DNA of 64,000 nucleotides from Aureococcus anophagefferens (lineage: Eukaryota > Sar > Pelagophyceae > Pelagomonadales > Pelagomonadaceae): contig NW_008705565.1 in NCBI RefSeq assembly GCF_000186865.1, positions 253,927-317,926 on the forward strand, written 5' to 3'. This document shows, piece after piece, positions 34,835 through 43,910 of the stretch. The stretch's first letter is position 1; every line of letters begins with the position of its first letter. A program made the position numbers and the translations under genes. The notes under the pieces were generated by a model. That model searched no databases, was not told the origin of the DNA, and worked only from the letters and a program-made list of their open reading frames with translations.

Positions 34835-37051
34835 ATGTACGCGGAATTCCCGAATGCAGCGCTGCCGCTCGTCGAGGTGCGCGAGGGCCCGAGCGAGGGC
34901 CCGGCGGGCTGGTCCATGAGCGCCAACGACGACACGCTGAAGCTCCTCTCGACCATCGAGGAGCGCGTCTGCGTCGTCACCGTCGTCGGCCTCTACCGGT
35001 CCGGCAAGTCGTCGCTGCTCAACTGGCTCCGCGACCCGGAGAAGCCCGGCGGCTTCGCGGTCGGCCACGGCGTGTCGCGCTGCACCAAGGGCATCTGGGT
35101 CTGGGGCCGGCCGGCGGCGATCACGCTCGAGGACGGGAGCTCCGCGGCGCTGCTGCTCCTGGACACGGAGGGCCTCGGCGGCCTCGGCGTCGACGGGTCC
35201 TACGACGCGACGATCTTCTCGCTGGCCGCGCTGCTCGCGTCGACGCTCGCCTACAACTCGCTCGGCGCGCTCGACGAGCACGCCATCTCGAACCTCGGCT
35301 TCGTCGCGCGGCTCAGCGCGTCCGTGCGCGCGCGGCCCGCGGAGCGCGCGGACCGCGACGACGCCGTCGCCGCGAGCCAGGCGCGCCACGAGCTCTCGCG
35401 GCACCTGCCGGCCTTCCTCTGGGTCCTGCGCGACTTCGCCCTGGACCTCGTCGACGAGGACGGCACGGCGATCGACAGCGACGCGTACCTCGAGCGCGCG
35501 CTGGCGCCGCGGGGCAACTCGTCCCAGGACTCGACGCGGCACGCGCTCCTCGGCTACTTCGCGCGGCGCGGCTGCGCGACGCTGCCGCGGCCCCACGACT
35601 CCGAGGCGGCCCTGAACGGCGGCGCGACGCTCACGCCGCGGCCCGCCTTCGTCGGCGCGCTCGACGCGCTCCGCGAGCGGCTCTTCGCCGGCGCGCAGCC
35701 GAAGCGCGTCGACGGCGTGCCGCTCCGGGGCGGCACGTTCGGCGCGCTCGTGTCGCGCTACGTCCGCGCGTTCGCCGAGGGCGCGACCCCCACGATCCAG
35801 ACGGCCTGGGCCGACGTCGTGCGGCGGGAGCTGGCGACGGCCGTGGACCGGGGCTGCGACGCGCACGCGCGCGCGCTCGGCGGCGCGGCGGAGGACGAGG
35901 CCGCGTTCCACGCGGCGCACGTCGCGGGCTGCCGGGCCTGCGACGACGCGCTGCGGGCCCACGGCGGCGACGTCGTCGGCGGCGGCGGCGGCGACCTCCG
36001 GCGCGCCCTCGGCGAGGCGCGCGCGCGCTGCGACGCGGCGCGCGACGCCGCGCTCCGCGCGCGGCGCGACGCCGCGCGCGCGCGGCTCCGCGAGTGCACG
36101 CGGCGCCTCGAGGACGTCGCCCTGGGCCCCCGGGCGCGGGCGACGCTCGACGGGAGCGCCCTGGCCTACGCCGACGGCGACGACGCGGAGCGCCACGTCC
36201 GCGGCGCGGTGTCGGCGGACGCCGTGCGAGACGCGTGCGCCGCGTGCGCGCCGCGCGACGCGTTCGCCGCCGTGGCCTTCGGCGTCGCGTCGTCCTTCGA
36301 GGCGTGCCGCGCGCTCCTCGACGCCGCGGAGCGCGGCGCCGACGCCGCGGCCGCGTCGACGGCCGCGGAGCTCGGCGGTCTCCGCGCGCGCGTCGCGCGC
36401 CTCGAGGGCACCGAGGCCGCGGTCGAGGCGGGCGCCGAGGCGTGCCGGCGCCGGTCCGTGGCCGACCGCGCCGACGCGACGCGGCTGCGGGCCCGCGTCG
36501 GCGCCCTCGAGGCCGAGCTCGGCGAGCAGCGCGACGTCAACGCGGCGCTCGGCTACGAGGCGGAGAGCGCGAAGGCGGAGCTCGAGGACGCGACGGCGGC
36601 CCTCGCGTCCGAGGAGGCCTGGCAGCGCGACCTCCAGGACCGCCTCGACGAGAAGATCAGCGAGCACGCCGCGAGCCAGCGCGCGCTCCGGGAGAAGGTC
36701 GCGCTCCTCGAGACGCGGTCGAACCACTACCAGCGCAAGGCGCGGCGCTACACGGTGCTGGACCTGCTCCTCGAGAACGCCGACGACGCGGCGGAGAAGC
36801 TCGACGCGTCGACGGAGGAGTTCGAGACCTTCCTCGTCGACCTCGACATGGGCCTGGACCTGCTCCCGAAGCTCCGCGAGCTCGGCGCCAAGTCCGTCGA
36901 CGACCTCCGCTACCTCGAGCCCGAGGACTTCGACGACCTCGACCTGCCCCTCGTCAAGCGCCGGCGCCTCGCCGACGCCGTCGTCGACGTCAAGGCGCAC
37001 CTCAACGGCCGGGGCCGCCGGCGAAACCCCGAGGGCTGCGCCCTCGCGTAA
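34835..37051 (+). CDS. Guanylate-binding-protein-like GTPase with C-terminal SAM domain (copy 2)
   Basis: The 738-aa protein starts at ATG 34835, just after a run of A. GTPase motifs are VVGLYRSGKSSLLNWLRD (G1), LLLLDTEGLGGLGVDG (G3) and FLWVLRDFALDLVDEDG (RD), followed by the NSSQDSTRHALLGYF segment. A helical, coiled-coil middle part (RARVGALEAELGEQRDVNAAL) leads to a SAM-like domain at the end: FETFLVDLDMGLDLLPKL, LGAKSVDDLRYLEPEDFDDL, LVKRRRLADAVVDVKAHL. SAM domains mediate self-assembly or partner binding. No intron interrupts the G3 region, unlike copy 1. The frame open upstream to 34565 lacks coding character. A C-terminal SAM on a GBP is unusual. Confidence 0.85.
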   Translation: MYAEFPNAALPLVEVREGPSEGPAGWSMSANDDTLKLLSTIEERVCVVTVVGLYRSGKSSLLNWLRDPEKPGGFAVGHGVSRCTKGIWVWGRPAAITLEDGSSAALLLLDTEGLGGLGVDGSYDATIFSLAALLASTLAYNSLGALDEHAISNLGFVARLSASVRARPAERADRDDAVAASQARHELSRHLPAFLWVLRDFALDLVDEDGTAIDSDAYLERALAPRGNSSQDSTRHALLGYFARRGCATLPRPHDSEAALNGGATLTPRPAFVGALDALRERLFAGAQPKRVDGVPLRGGTFGALVSRYVRAFAEGATPTIQTAWADVVRRELATAVDRGCDAHARALGGAAEDEAAFHAAHVAGCRACDDALRAHGGDVVGGGGGDLRRALGEARARCDAARDAALRARRDAARARLRECTRRLEDVALGPRARATLDGSALAYADGDDAERHVRGAVSADAVRDACAACAPRDAFAAVAFGVASSFEACRALLDAAERGADAAAASTAAELGGLRARVARLEGTEAAVEAGAEACRRRSVADRADATRLRARVGALEAELGEQRDVNAALGYEAESAKAELEDATAALASEEAWQRDLQDRLDEKISEHAASQRALREKVALLETRSNHYQRKARRYTVLDLLLENADDAAEKLDASTEEFETFLVDLDMGLDLLPKLRELGAKSVDDLRYLEPEDFDDLDLPLVKRRRLADAVVDVKAHLNGRGRRRNPEGCALA

Positions 37052-37319
37052 ACGTCAAGGAGAAGTGCAAGGAGTTTCCAAATCCGGACGCTGTCCCGTC
37101 TTGCCGTCCCGGGGCAGCGCGTCCAAAGAGGTGGGGCGCCCTTTTCGCGCGGCGCTGAGGCGGCGCCGAGGGATGGCCTGAGCGGCCGAGAACCCTCGCG
37201 GAACCCGCCGCCGCCCAAAGCGTCGCGGCGCGCGGCAGAGCGGGCCCGCGGGCCGCCACAGGGGGGAGGCAGCCCGCCGGGCCGCGGCGGAGCCGCCGGC
37301 GCTACCGAGGTAGAGCGCC

Positions 37320-38783
37320 ATGGCCGTCGCGGCGATCCACGCCGCGCGGCGGAAGCGGCGCCAGTCGACGACCTACCTCGCGCCGACGTCCTACGAGAAG
37401 CGGCGCGCGAGCTCCCTCGCGACGCGGCGCCGCCACGTGCAGATCGAGCACCGCGCGTCCGTGCTGCTCAAGGACCTCGAGACCGCGGGCCTCGTCGCGG
37501 CGGGCAGCGCGGCGAGCCAGCCGCGGTGGAAGTTGCGGCTCCAGGAGTACTACGAGCACCACGCCTTCCAGGTGCTCGTCGCGACGCTCATCGTCGCGAA
37601 TTTCGTGATGTCGATCGTCGAGAAGCAGCTCTGGCCGTCCGCGGACCCGGCCGTGCCCGGCGGGCGCGCCTACCGCAGGCGCTTCACCGCGCTCGAGAAC
37701 ACGTTCAACGCGCTCTTCACGGTCGAGCTCGCCTTCAACATGGTCGCGTTCTGGTGGCGCGACTTCTGGCGGTCGAACTGGAACGTCTTCGACTTCGTCA
37801 CCGTGACGACGTCCTGGCTCTTCTTCTTCGACACGCCCCTGCCCGGCCCGCTGTCGAACCTGCGCATGGTGCGGGCTTTGAGAGTCTTCCGGCTCTTCAA
37901 GCGCGTCGAGTCGCTGCGGAAGATCATCGAGTCGATGGCGAACGCGCTCGTGGGGCTGCTCAACGCGTGCCTCATCCTGTTCATCGTCATGTGCATCTAC
38001 GCGATTTTAGGCGTCGACTTCTTCGGCCACATCGGCAAGAACGGCGACGTCGAGTTCGAGTGGTGCGCCGAGGGCGCCGCGGGCGCGCGGAGCCGGCGGC
38101 TCGCGTGGAACGCGACGGGCGGCGAATTCTACGAGGCGGCGCTCGACGCGTGCCCGGCCTGGTACACGCGGCGCGGCGAGGAGTTCGGCCACGAGTACTT
38201 CGGGACCTTCTTCAAGGCCATGTTCACCATGCTGCAGATTTTGGCGGAGGACGAGTACCTCGAGGCCGTCGGGCGGCCGCTCCTCGCGAACGCGGGGCCC
38301 TTCCGCACGGGGCTCTTCCTCGGGACCTACTACATGGCCGTGACGACGATCCTGCTCAACGTCGTCGTCGCCGTGCTCCTCGACAAGATGGTCGACGACG
38401 AGGAGGAGGACAGCGACGACGAGGACGACGAGGAGGACCCGTTCTTCGTCGCGCAGGAGCGGCGCATCATCGAGGAGGTGCACCGCCGCGCGCGCGAGGC
38501 CGGGCGGCCGCCGCCCGTGATCCCGAACCTCCGGGGCGTCGACGACGTCGACGGCGGCGGCCGCGCGTCGGCCGCCGCCGCCAAGGGGCGGACGACGCTC
38601 CAGCGCCGGCGGCAGAAGAAGCTCGACAAGGCCGAGAACAAGAAGCAGGAGCGGCTCACGATGCAGTCCTTCTCGAAGATGAAGTCGAAGCAGCTCACGC
38701 GCGCCGCGTCCCTCGACGAGGGCGACGACCGCGACTCCGACTCGGAGAGCGACAGCGACGGCGACAGCGACGGCGAGAGCGAG

Positions 38784-38814
<31 letters not shown>

Positions 38815-39344
38815 CGCTCGCGCTCGCGCGCGCGGCGCCCGTCCCCGGGGCCATCGCCGAGGAAGACGAGGAGGACGACGACGAGGAGGAGGAGAAGAGC
38901 GACGCGTCCGACGACGACGGCGACGGCGACGAGGAGGAGGAGGAGTACGCGGACTTTGACGTCGAGGACCACGTCGCCGCGCTCCGCGCCGAGATCTCCG
39001 CGACGCGCGCGATGAACGACGCGATCCTCGAGGCGATCCCCGCCGTCGCGGACAAGCTCGGCCTCCGGCGACCACGGTCCCTGCCCCCGGGGGGGCGGCC
39101 CGCGGCCGCCCGCGGCGCGGCGCCCGCGGCGCCCGCGGAAGAGGACGAGAAGGAGAGCGACGAGCCCGGGCGACGGCGGGGCGAGGACCCGCCCAAAATG
39201 CTTCGCGTTCATCACGAACCGGAGGTCCGCGGCCAGGAGGACGAGAAGGAGAGCGACGAGCCCAGGGACGAGGCGCCGCCCGCGCCGGACCCGCCGCCGG
39301 ACGTCGCGCGGGAGGGGGAGGGCCGCGACCGGCCCGCGGATTAA
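37320..39344 (+). CDS. Single-domain voltage-gated cation channel
   Basis: The 674-aa protein has one six-helix ion-transport domain. S1 lies near FQVLVATLIVANFVMSIV, S3 near WNVFDFVTVTTSWLFFF, S4 is RMVRALRVFRLFKRVESLRK with regularly spaced Arg/Lys, S5 follows as ALVGLLNACLILFIVMCIYA, and S6 is YYMAVTTILLNVVVAVLLDK. The pore loop reads FKAMFTMLQILAEDEYLEAV, so the filter is L-A-E-D-E. A long acidic tail (DSDSESDSDGDSDGESE) and two copies of EDEKESDEP follow. Single-domain channels of this kind (bacterial NaChBac, algal EukCat) work as homotetramers carrying Na+ or Ca2+. The two carboxylates in the filter suggest Ca2+ permeability, which is inference. Confidence 0.8.
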
Positions 39345-39351
39345 CGGTGTT

Positions 39352-40476
39352 TTAGGCGATCGCGAGCTTGAGTCGGTCGATGATGCCCGACGGGGCCGCG
39401 GCGTCGAGGATCTCCGCGACGGTGTGGCCCTTGCCGTCGCGGAGATCCTTGTCCGCGCCCGCGGCGATGAGCTCCTTGACAGCCGCGACGGACGCCATCT
39501 CGACGGCCCAATGGAGCGCCGTCTTGCCGTAGGGGTCCGGCGCGTCGAGGTCCTTCTTCGCGAGCTTCGGGATCAAAAGCTGGAGGTACTCCGACTTGTT
39601 CCAGCTCGCGAACTTGTGCAGCGCCGTGAGCCCGTAGGCGTCGGCGCCCGCGGGGTCGATCTTCGCCGGGTTCTCCAGGTGCGCGGCGATGGCCGCGAGG
39701 TCGCCCGGGAAGTCGACGAGTTTGGACAGCGCGGTGCGGCCGTCCGTCGGCCGGGACGCGGCCGTCGCCGTCGTCGCGCCCTCGCCCGCGCGGAACATCT
39801 TCTTCTCGACCGTCGTCGCCTTCTTGAGCTTCACGGCGCCGAGCTGGCCGAAGATCGACTTCTTCGCGGCCTTGTTCGCCTCGTCGTTGTGCTCCTTCTT
39901 TTTGTTCATGGCGTCGTAGTCGAGCCGGAGCCGCTCGAGCTCCGCGACGAGGTCCGGCTTGTCCGCGAGGTGCGCGTCGAAGACGGCGACGAGCGGGTTC
40001 TCCGCGTTGTCGTGCGACACGGTCTTGGGCGCGCGGCCCCACTGGTCCGTGCGCGTCATCGACGCGCCGTTCGCCAGCAGCAGGCCCGCGGCCGCGGCGG
40101 CGCCCTTGTCCCCCGATCCCGCGCAGAGGTGGAGCGGCGTCTCCTTGAAGCCGTTCGCCGCGTTGACGTCCGCGCGGCCGTCGGCGAAGAGGAGCTTGAG
40201 CGCCTCCTGCGCGGCGTAGAGCGCGGCCATGTGCAGGCCCGTGTCGCCGCGCGGGCTCCGGAGGTGGACGTCGACGCGCGCGTCGGCGAGCAGCACGCGC
40301 AGCAGCGGCGCGTCGTCGTTGAGGCAGGCGTAGTGGAAGGCGCTCCGGCCGTCCTTGTCGATGGCGTTGATCGTCGACGCCGCGAGGCCACCGTCCGTCA
40401 GCAGGTGCTTGACCTCGTCGAGGTCGCCGCAGGCCGCGGCGTCGACGAAGGCGCGCGAGCCGACCTGCGAGGCCAT
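39352..40476 (-). CDS. Ankyrin-repeat protein
   Basis: From ATG 40476 the frame gives 374 residues with ankyrin repeats: GRSAFHYACLNDDAPLLRVLL, GDTGLHMAALYAAQEALKLLF, ETPLHLCAGSGDKGAAAAAG in the first half, and GLTALHKFASWNKSEYLQLL, GKTALHWAVEMASVAAVKEL, GHTVAEILDAAAPSG in the second. The two arrays are separated by a Lys-rich helical region (DYDAMNKKKEHNDEANKAAKK). No enzymatic domain is visible, so it is probably a protein-binding scaffold. It is convergent with the channel gene (stops separated by about 7 bases) and divergent from the BTB gene. Confidence 0.75.
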   Translation of the reverse strand: MASQVGSRAFVDAAACGDLDEVKHLLTDGGLAASTINAIDKDGRSAFHYACLNDDAPLLRVLLADARVDVHLRSPRGDTGLHMAALYAAQEALKLLFADGRADVNAANGFKETPLHLCAGSGDKGAAAAAGLLLANGASMTRTDQWGRAPKTVSHDNAENPLVAVFDAHLADKPDLVAELERLRLDYDAMNKKKEHNDEANKAAKKSIFGQLGAVKLKKATTVEKKMFRAGEGATTATAASRPTDGRTALSKLVDFPGDLAAIAAHLENPAKIDPAGADAYGLTALHKFASWNKSEYLQLLIPKLAKKDLDAPDPYGKTALHWAVEMASVAAVKELIAAGADKDLRDGKGHTVAEILDAAAPSGIIDRLKLAIA

Positions 40477-40594
40477 GGGTGGTCTTGCTGCGTGCTTGTG
40501 GTGCGACTGCGACCAAAGCCGGGGCGCGCGCGTGAGAGCTCGATGCTGGAATTACCACAAGACAGCGATCACTTCACTTGCACAGGTGTTGCCC

Positions 40595-40603
40595 TATATA
40601 AAG
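40595..40603 (+). promoter_or_regulatory. TATA box of the BTB-protein gene
   Basis: TATATAAAG lies 93 bases before the ATG at 40696, in otherwise GC-rich DNA. It is a good match to a TATA box and the spacing suits a short 5' UTR. Confidence 0.6.
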
Positions 40604-40695
40604 AGCTTCTGCAATCGCCCCGCCATTCGCGCTGCCCGTGGGCAGGAAGCAGGAAGGAGTCGTTCGATTCGACGCCGCGTCGCGGCAGCGCTCCC

Positions 40696-41820
40696 ATGAC
40701 CAGCGCGCCGCCGGCGAAGCGGTCGCGGCAGGAGATCGCCGAGGCGGTCTACGCGGACCAGGTCATCAGCATCGAGGTCGGCGAGCGCACGTTCAAGGCT
40801 TTGCGGCGGACCTGGACGCTCGTGGAGGCGAGCGTGCTCGGCGTCGCCGTGTCGCTCGTGCCCGCGGCCAAGGAGCCGGCGACGCTGGACCACTTCTTCG
40901 ACGAGCCGCCCGAGGCCTTTGCGCTCGTGCTGGGCCACCTGCGGTCGAACTGCCGCAACGTCGAGGCGCCCGCGTGCGACCGCGCGCTCGAGGGCTACTG
41001 GGCGACGGCGAAGAAGCTGGGCTTCGCGCGCCTCGCCGCGCACCTCGAGCTCGAGCGGCTGCGGCGGTCGCTCGAGCGCGAGGCGGCCTACCTCGACGCG
41101 CAGATCTCGCGGTGCCGCCACTGCCTCGCCGCGTGGCGCCGGCGCTGCCGGAGCGTGGACGTGAAGCCCCTCGTCGTCGACGCCGAGGACTTTAGCGAGC
41201 GCGCCGTCGGCGCCGTGCTCAACGACGACCGCGACGACCTCAACTTCCCGCGGAAGTTCGCGGTCAAGGCCGCCGTCGCCGCGGCGGCGGACCCCGCGGG
41301 CGACGCGCTCGAGGGCCAGGGCGGCTCGAAGGTCTGCCTCGTGCTCGAGTCGGAGCGGCAGATGCACGACCACATCGAGGACCTGCCGTCGAACTTCAAG
41401 TTCGCCGCGCGGCTCCAGGAGGACCTCATCTACCGCCGGCTCGGGCTCCAGCGCCTGCTCAGCCGCCTGCCCGCCGCGCTCCGCGCGCGGAGCGCCGCCG
41501 TGTCGTCCACGGCGTCGACGCGGGCCCTCTTCCGCGACCTCTACGCCTTCCAGGGCCACGAGCTCAACGAGAGCGACCGCGTCGAGGAGGTCGAGTTCGA
41601 GGCGCCGCTCTACGGCAAGGCGGGCAACCCGGAGGGCGGCGCGTTCGAGCGCCTGCCCGGCGGGCCCGACGACGACGCCGAGGCGACGCACCCGGGGGAC
41701 CACACCTGGGCCTACGAGTACGACGGCGACCAGGACGCGCCCTGGTTCGACGCCGGCGCGGACGAGCGCGCGCGCCACGACGCCGTCGACCGCCTCCTCG
41801 CGGACCTGGGGGCCGAGTGA
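40696..41820 (+). CDS. BTB/POZ (KCTD-type) domain protein
   Basis: The 374-aa protein starts at ATG 40696 with MTSAPPAKRSRQEIAEAV. Residues about 23-115 form a T1/KCTD-like BTB domain: VISIEVGERTFKALRRTWTL, DHFFDEPPEAFALVLGHLRS, ALEGYWATAKKLGFARLAAH, with the usual D-R-x-P-x-x-F replaced by D-E-P-P-E-A-F. A helical linker (LELERLRRSLEREAAYLDA) and a C-terminal domain of unknown type follow, ending acidic. BTB proteins of this class often link to Cul3 ligases or tetramerise. Partner unknown. A longer frame open from 39424 overlaps the ankyrin gene antisense and is a shadow. Confidence 0.7.
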   Translation: MTSAPPAKRSRQEIAEAVYADQVISIEVGERTFKALRRTWTLVEASVLGVAVSLVPAAKEPATLDHFFDEPPEAFALVLGHLRSNCRNVEAPACDRALEGYWATAKKLGFARLAAHLELERLRRSLEREAAYLDAQISRCRHCLAAWRRRCRSVDVKPLVVDAEDFSERAVGAVLNDDRDDLNFPRKFAVKAAVAAAADPAGDALEGQGGSKVCLVLESERQMHDHIEDLPSNFKFAARLQEDLIYRRLGLQRLLSRLPAALRARSAAVSSTASTRALFRDLYAFQGHELNESDRVEEVEFEAPLYGKAGNPEGGAFERLPGGPDDDAEATHPGDHTWAYEYDGDQDAPWFDAGADERARHDAVDRLLADLGAE

Positions 41821-41882
41821 CGCCGTAGGGGTTGGGGGAAGTGGAGGTGGGGCCGCTTGCTGAGCCGGGGATCTCCGCCCCT

Positions 41883-43637
41883 CTAGTCGAAGGACACCTT
41901 GGTGCCGCCGAAGGTGGCGATGGCGCCGCCGGCCTTCTTGAGGCCGCCGCCGCCCTTGCCCTTGCCGCCGCCGGCGCCGCGGCCCTTGCCCTTGCCCTTG
42001 CCGCCGGCGCCGCGGCCCTTGCCGCCGCCGCCGCGGCCGCCGCCGCCCGAGGGCGAGCCCCACTCGCCCTTGCCGCCGCCGCCGCCGCCCGAGGGCGAGC
42101 CCCACTCGCGCTGCTTGGGGACGGAGTAGTCGACGCGGATGGGCCGGCCGCCGACGGGCGTGCCCGCGAGGGCGACGGCGGCCTCGGCGGCCTCGGCGGA
42201 GTCGAAGTCGACGTGGCCGAAGCCGCGGAAGTCGCCCGTCTCGCGGTCCGTCGCGAAGCGGATGTTCGAGATCTCGCCGCAGGGCGCGAAGGTCGCGCGG
42301 ACCTCGTCCTCGGTCACGGTCCAGGACAGGTTGCCGATGAAGATGGACGACGCCTGCTCCGTGTTCGGCTTGGCCTCGCCCTGGTTGTTGTCGCGGCGGC
42401 CGTGCTCGCCCTTGATGACCTTGATCCAGCGCTCGCTGCCGGGGAACGTCTCGCCGTTCATGCCCAGGGCGGCCTCGGCGGGCGCCCACTCCTTGAAGAC
42501 GACGAAGGCCGTGCCCGACGCGCGGCCGTCCCAGCCCACGGGCAGCTCGACGGACTCGATGGACCCGCAGCCCTCCATCCACGACCGGATCTCCGACTCC
42601 TCCGTGCTCCAGGGCAGGCCCTGGAGGTAGACCGTGCGGCCCGCCGCGTCGCCCTGGTCCTCCTCGGCCGCCGCGGGCGCCGTCTTCGCCTTCTTCGCCG
42701 GCGGCTCCGCGGCCTCGTCGTCGTCGTCGTCGTCGGAGCTGTCGTCGTCGTCGTCGGAGCTGTCGTCGTCGGACGACTCCGCCGCGGCCGCCTTCTTGGC
42801 CGCGGGCTTCGCCGCCTCCTCCTCGTCCGAGGAGTCGTCGTCGTCGGAGCTGTCGTCGTCGGACGACTCGTCCATCTTGGCCGCCTTCTTGGCCGCCGCG
42901 GGCTTGGCCGCCGCCTCCTCCTCGTCCGAGGAGTCGTCGCTGTCGTCCGAGTCGTCGGACGACTCCTCCTTCTTGGCGGCGGCCTTCTTGGCCGGCGCGG
43001 GCTTGGCCTCCTCCTCGTCGGAGTCGCTGTCGTCCGAGTCGTCGCTGTCGTCGGAGGAATCCTCCTTGGCCGCGGCCTTCTTGGCCGGCGCGGGCTTGGC
43101 GGCCTCCTCCTCCTCGTCCGAGGAGTCGTCGCTGTCGTCGCTGTCGTCGGACGACTCCTCCTTGGCCGCGGCCTTCTTGGCCGGCGCGGGCTTGGCGGCC
43201 TCCTCCTCGTCGCTGTCGTCCGAGTCGTCGCTGTCGTCGCTGTCGTCGGAGGACTCCTCCTTCTTGGCGGCGGCCTTCTTGGCCGGCGCGGGCTTGGCCT
43301 CCTCCTCGTCGGAGTCGCTGTCGTCGCTGTCGTCCGAGTCGACGTCCATCGCGGCGGCCTTGGCGGCGGGCGCCTCGTCCTCCTCGTCGTCGCTGTCGCT
43401 GTCGTCCGAGTCGGAGCTGTCGTCGTCGGAGCTCTCGGCCTTGGCCGCGGCCTTCTTGACGGGCGCGGGCTTGACGGCGACCTCCTCGTCGGACGAGTCG
43501 CTGTCGCTGTCGTCGGAGTCGGCGCTGGACTCCTCCGGGTCGGGCTTCGGCGGCGGCGGCTTGACCGCCTTCTTCGTCTTCTTGTCGGTCTTCGCCGGGG
43601 CCGACTTCGCCGTCTTCTTCGTCACCTTGGCCGTCAT
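41883..43637 (-). CDS. Nucleolin/Nsr1-like nucleolar RNA-binding protein
   Basis: From ATG 43637 the protein has 584 residues in the nucleolin layout. A Lys-rich start (MTAKVTKKTAKSAPAK) is followed by at least eight repeats of an acidic SSDDSDDSDDSDEEE block alternating with a basic AKPAPAKKAAAK block. Two RRM domains come next: TVYLQGLPWSTEESEIRSW with GTAFVVFKEW, and SIFIGNLSWTVTEDEVRATF with GFGHVDFDS as RNP1. The C-terminal Gly-rich tail (GGGGRGGGGKGRGAGGKG) replaces the usual RGG box. Such proteins act in pre-rRNA processing. The repeat array is DNA-level repetitive, so assembly collapse or copy-number variation is possible. The Ser-rich antisense frames are shadows. Confidence 0.85.
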   Translation of the reverse strand: MTAKVTKKTAKSAPAKTDKKTKKAVKPPPPKPDPEESSADSDDSDSDSSDEEVAVKPAPVKKAAAKAESSDDDSSDSDDSDSDDEEDEAPAAKAAAMDVDSDDSDDSDSDEEEAKPAPAKKAAAKKEESSDDSDDSDDSDDSDEEEAAKPAPAKKAAAKEESSDDSDDSDDSSDEEEEAAKPAPAKKAAAKEDSSDDSDDSDDSDSDEEEAKPAPAKKAAAKKEESSDDSDDSDDSSDEEEAAAKPAAAKKAAKMDESSDDDSSDDDDSSDEEEAAKPAAKKAAAAESSDDDSSDDDDDSSDDDDDDEAAEPPAKKAKTAPAAAEEDQGDAAGRTVYLQGLPWSTEESEIRSWMEGCGSIESVELPVGWDGRASGTAFVVFKEWAPAEAALGMNGETFPGSERWIKVIKGEHGRRDNNQGEAKPNTEQASSIFIGNLSWTVTEDEVRATFAPCGEISNIRFATDRETGDFRGFGHVDFDSAEAAEAAVALAGTPVGGRPIRVDYSVPKQREWGSPSGGGGGGKGEWGSPSGGGGRGGGGKGRGAGGKGKGKGRGAGGGKGKGGGGLKKAGGAIATFGGTKVSFD

Positions 43638-43910
43638 GATTGCGTAAACCTGCGACGCGCGACGGAGTGAGCGCACCGCGAGCGTAGGCGCGGTGGCGGT
43701 GCCCGCGCGTGGCAGCGCGGCGTGTTGGCGCGCGGTGCGGCGCGGGTAGGGAGGTGTGGACGCACCGCTGTGGTTGCTTGCGGCGATGTCGAGCTGGTTG
43801 GTGGACACTGAAAGCTGGGATCCCGTATCGCCGGATTGAGGCGCCTCGGCGGAACCATCGGCTCATTGAAGGGAAACAATCGCATTTTAGAGTACGGGCT
43901 GCCCGGAGCC
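43638..43910. promoter_or_regulatory. Divergent promoter region, nucleolin-like and arylsulfotransferase-like genes
   Basis: A 273-base divergent region. I see no TATA box or tRNA. Frames crossing it are open but carry no recognisable protein. Confidence 0.3.

Noticed and set aside
40697..43637. Bacterial-type operon or gene transfer from bacteria in the window
   Set aside because: Genes alternate strands, several have spliceosomal introns, and there are no Shine-Dalgarno patterns or bacterial-only genes.
42634..43647. Ser/Ala/Gly-rich plus-strand frame, possible secreted mucin
   Set aside because: Exact antisense of the acidic repeats of the nucleolin-like gene, which has RRM domains in its own frame.
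40594..43866. 1090-codon minus-strand frame
   Set aside because: Crosses the BTB gene antisense and the nucleolin-like gene in the wrong frame; the real nucleolin frame starts at 43637.
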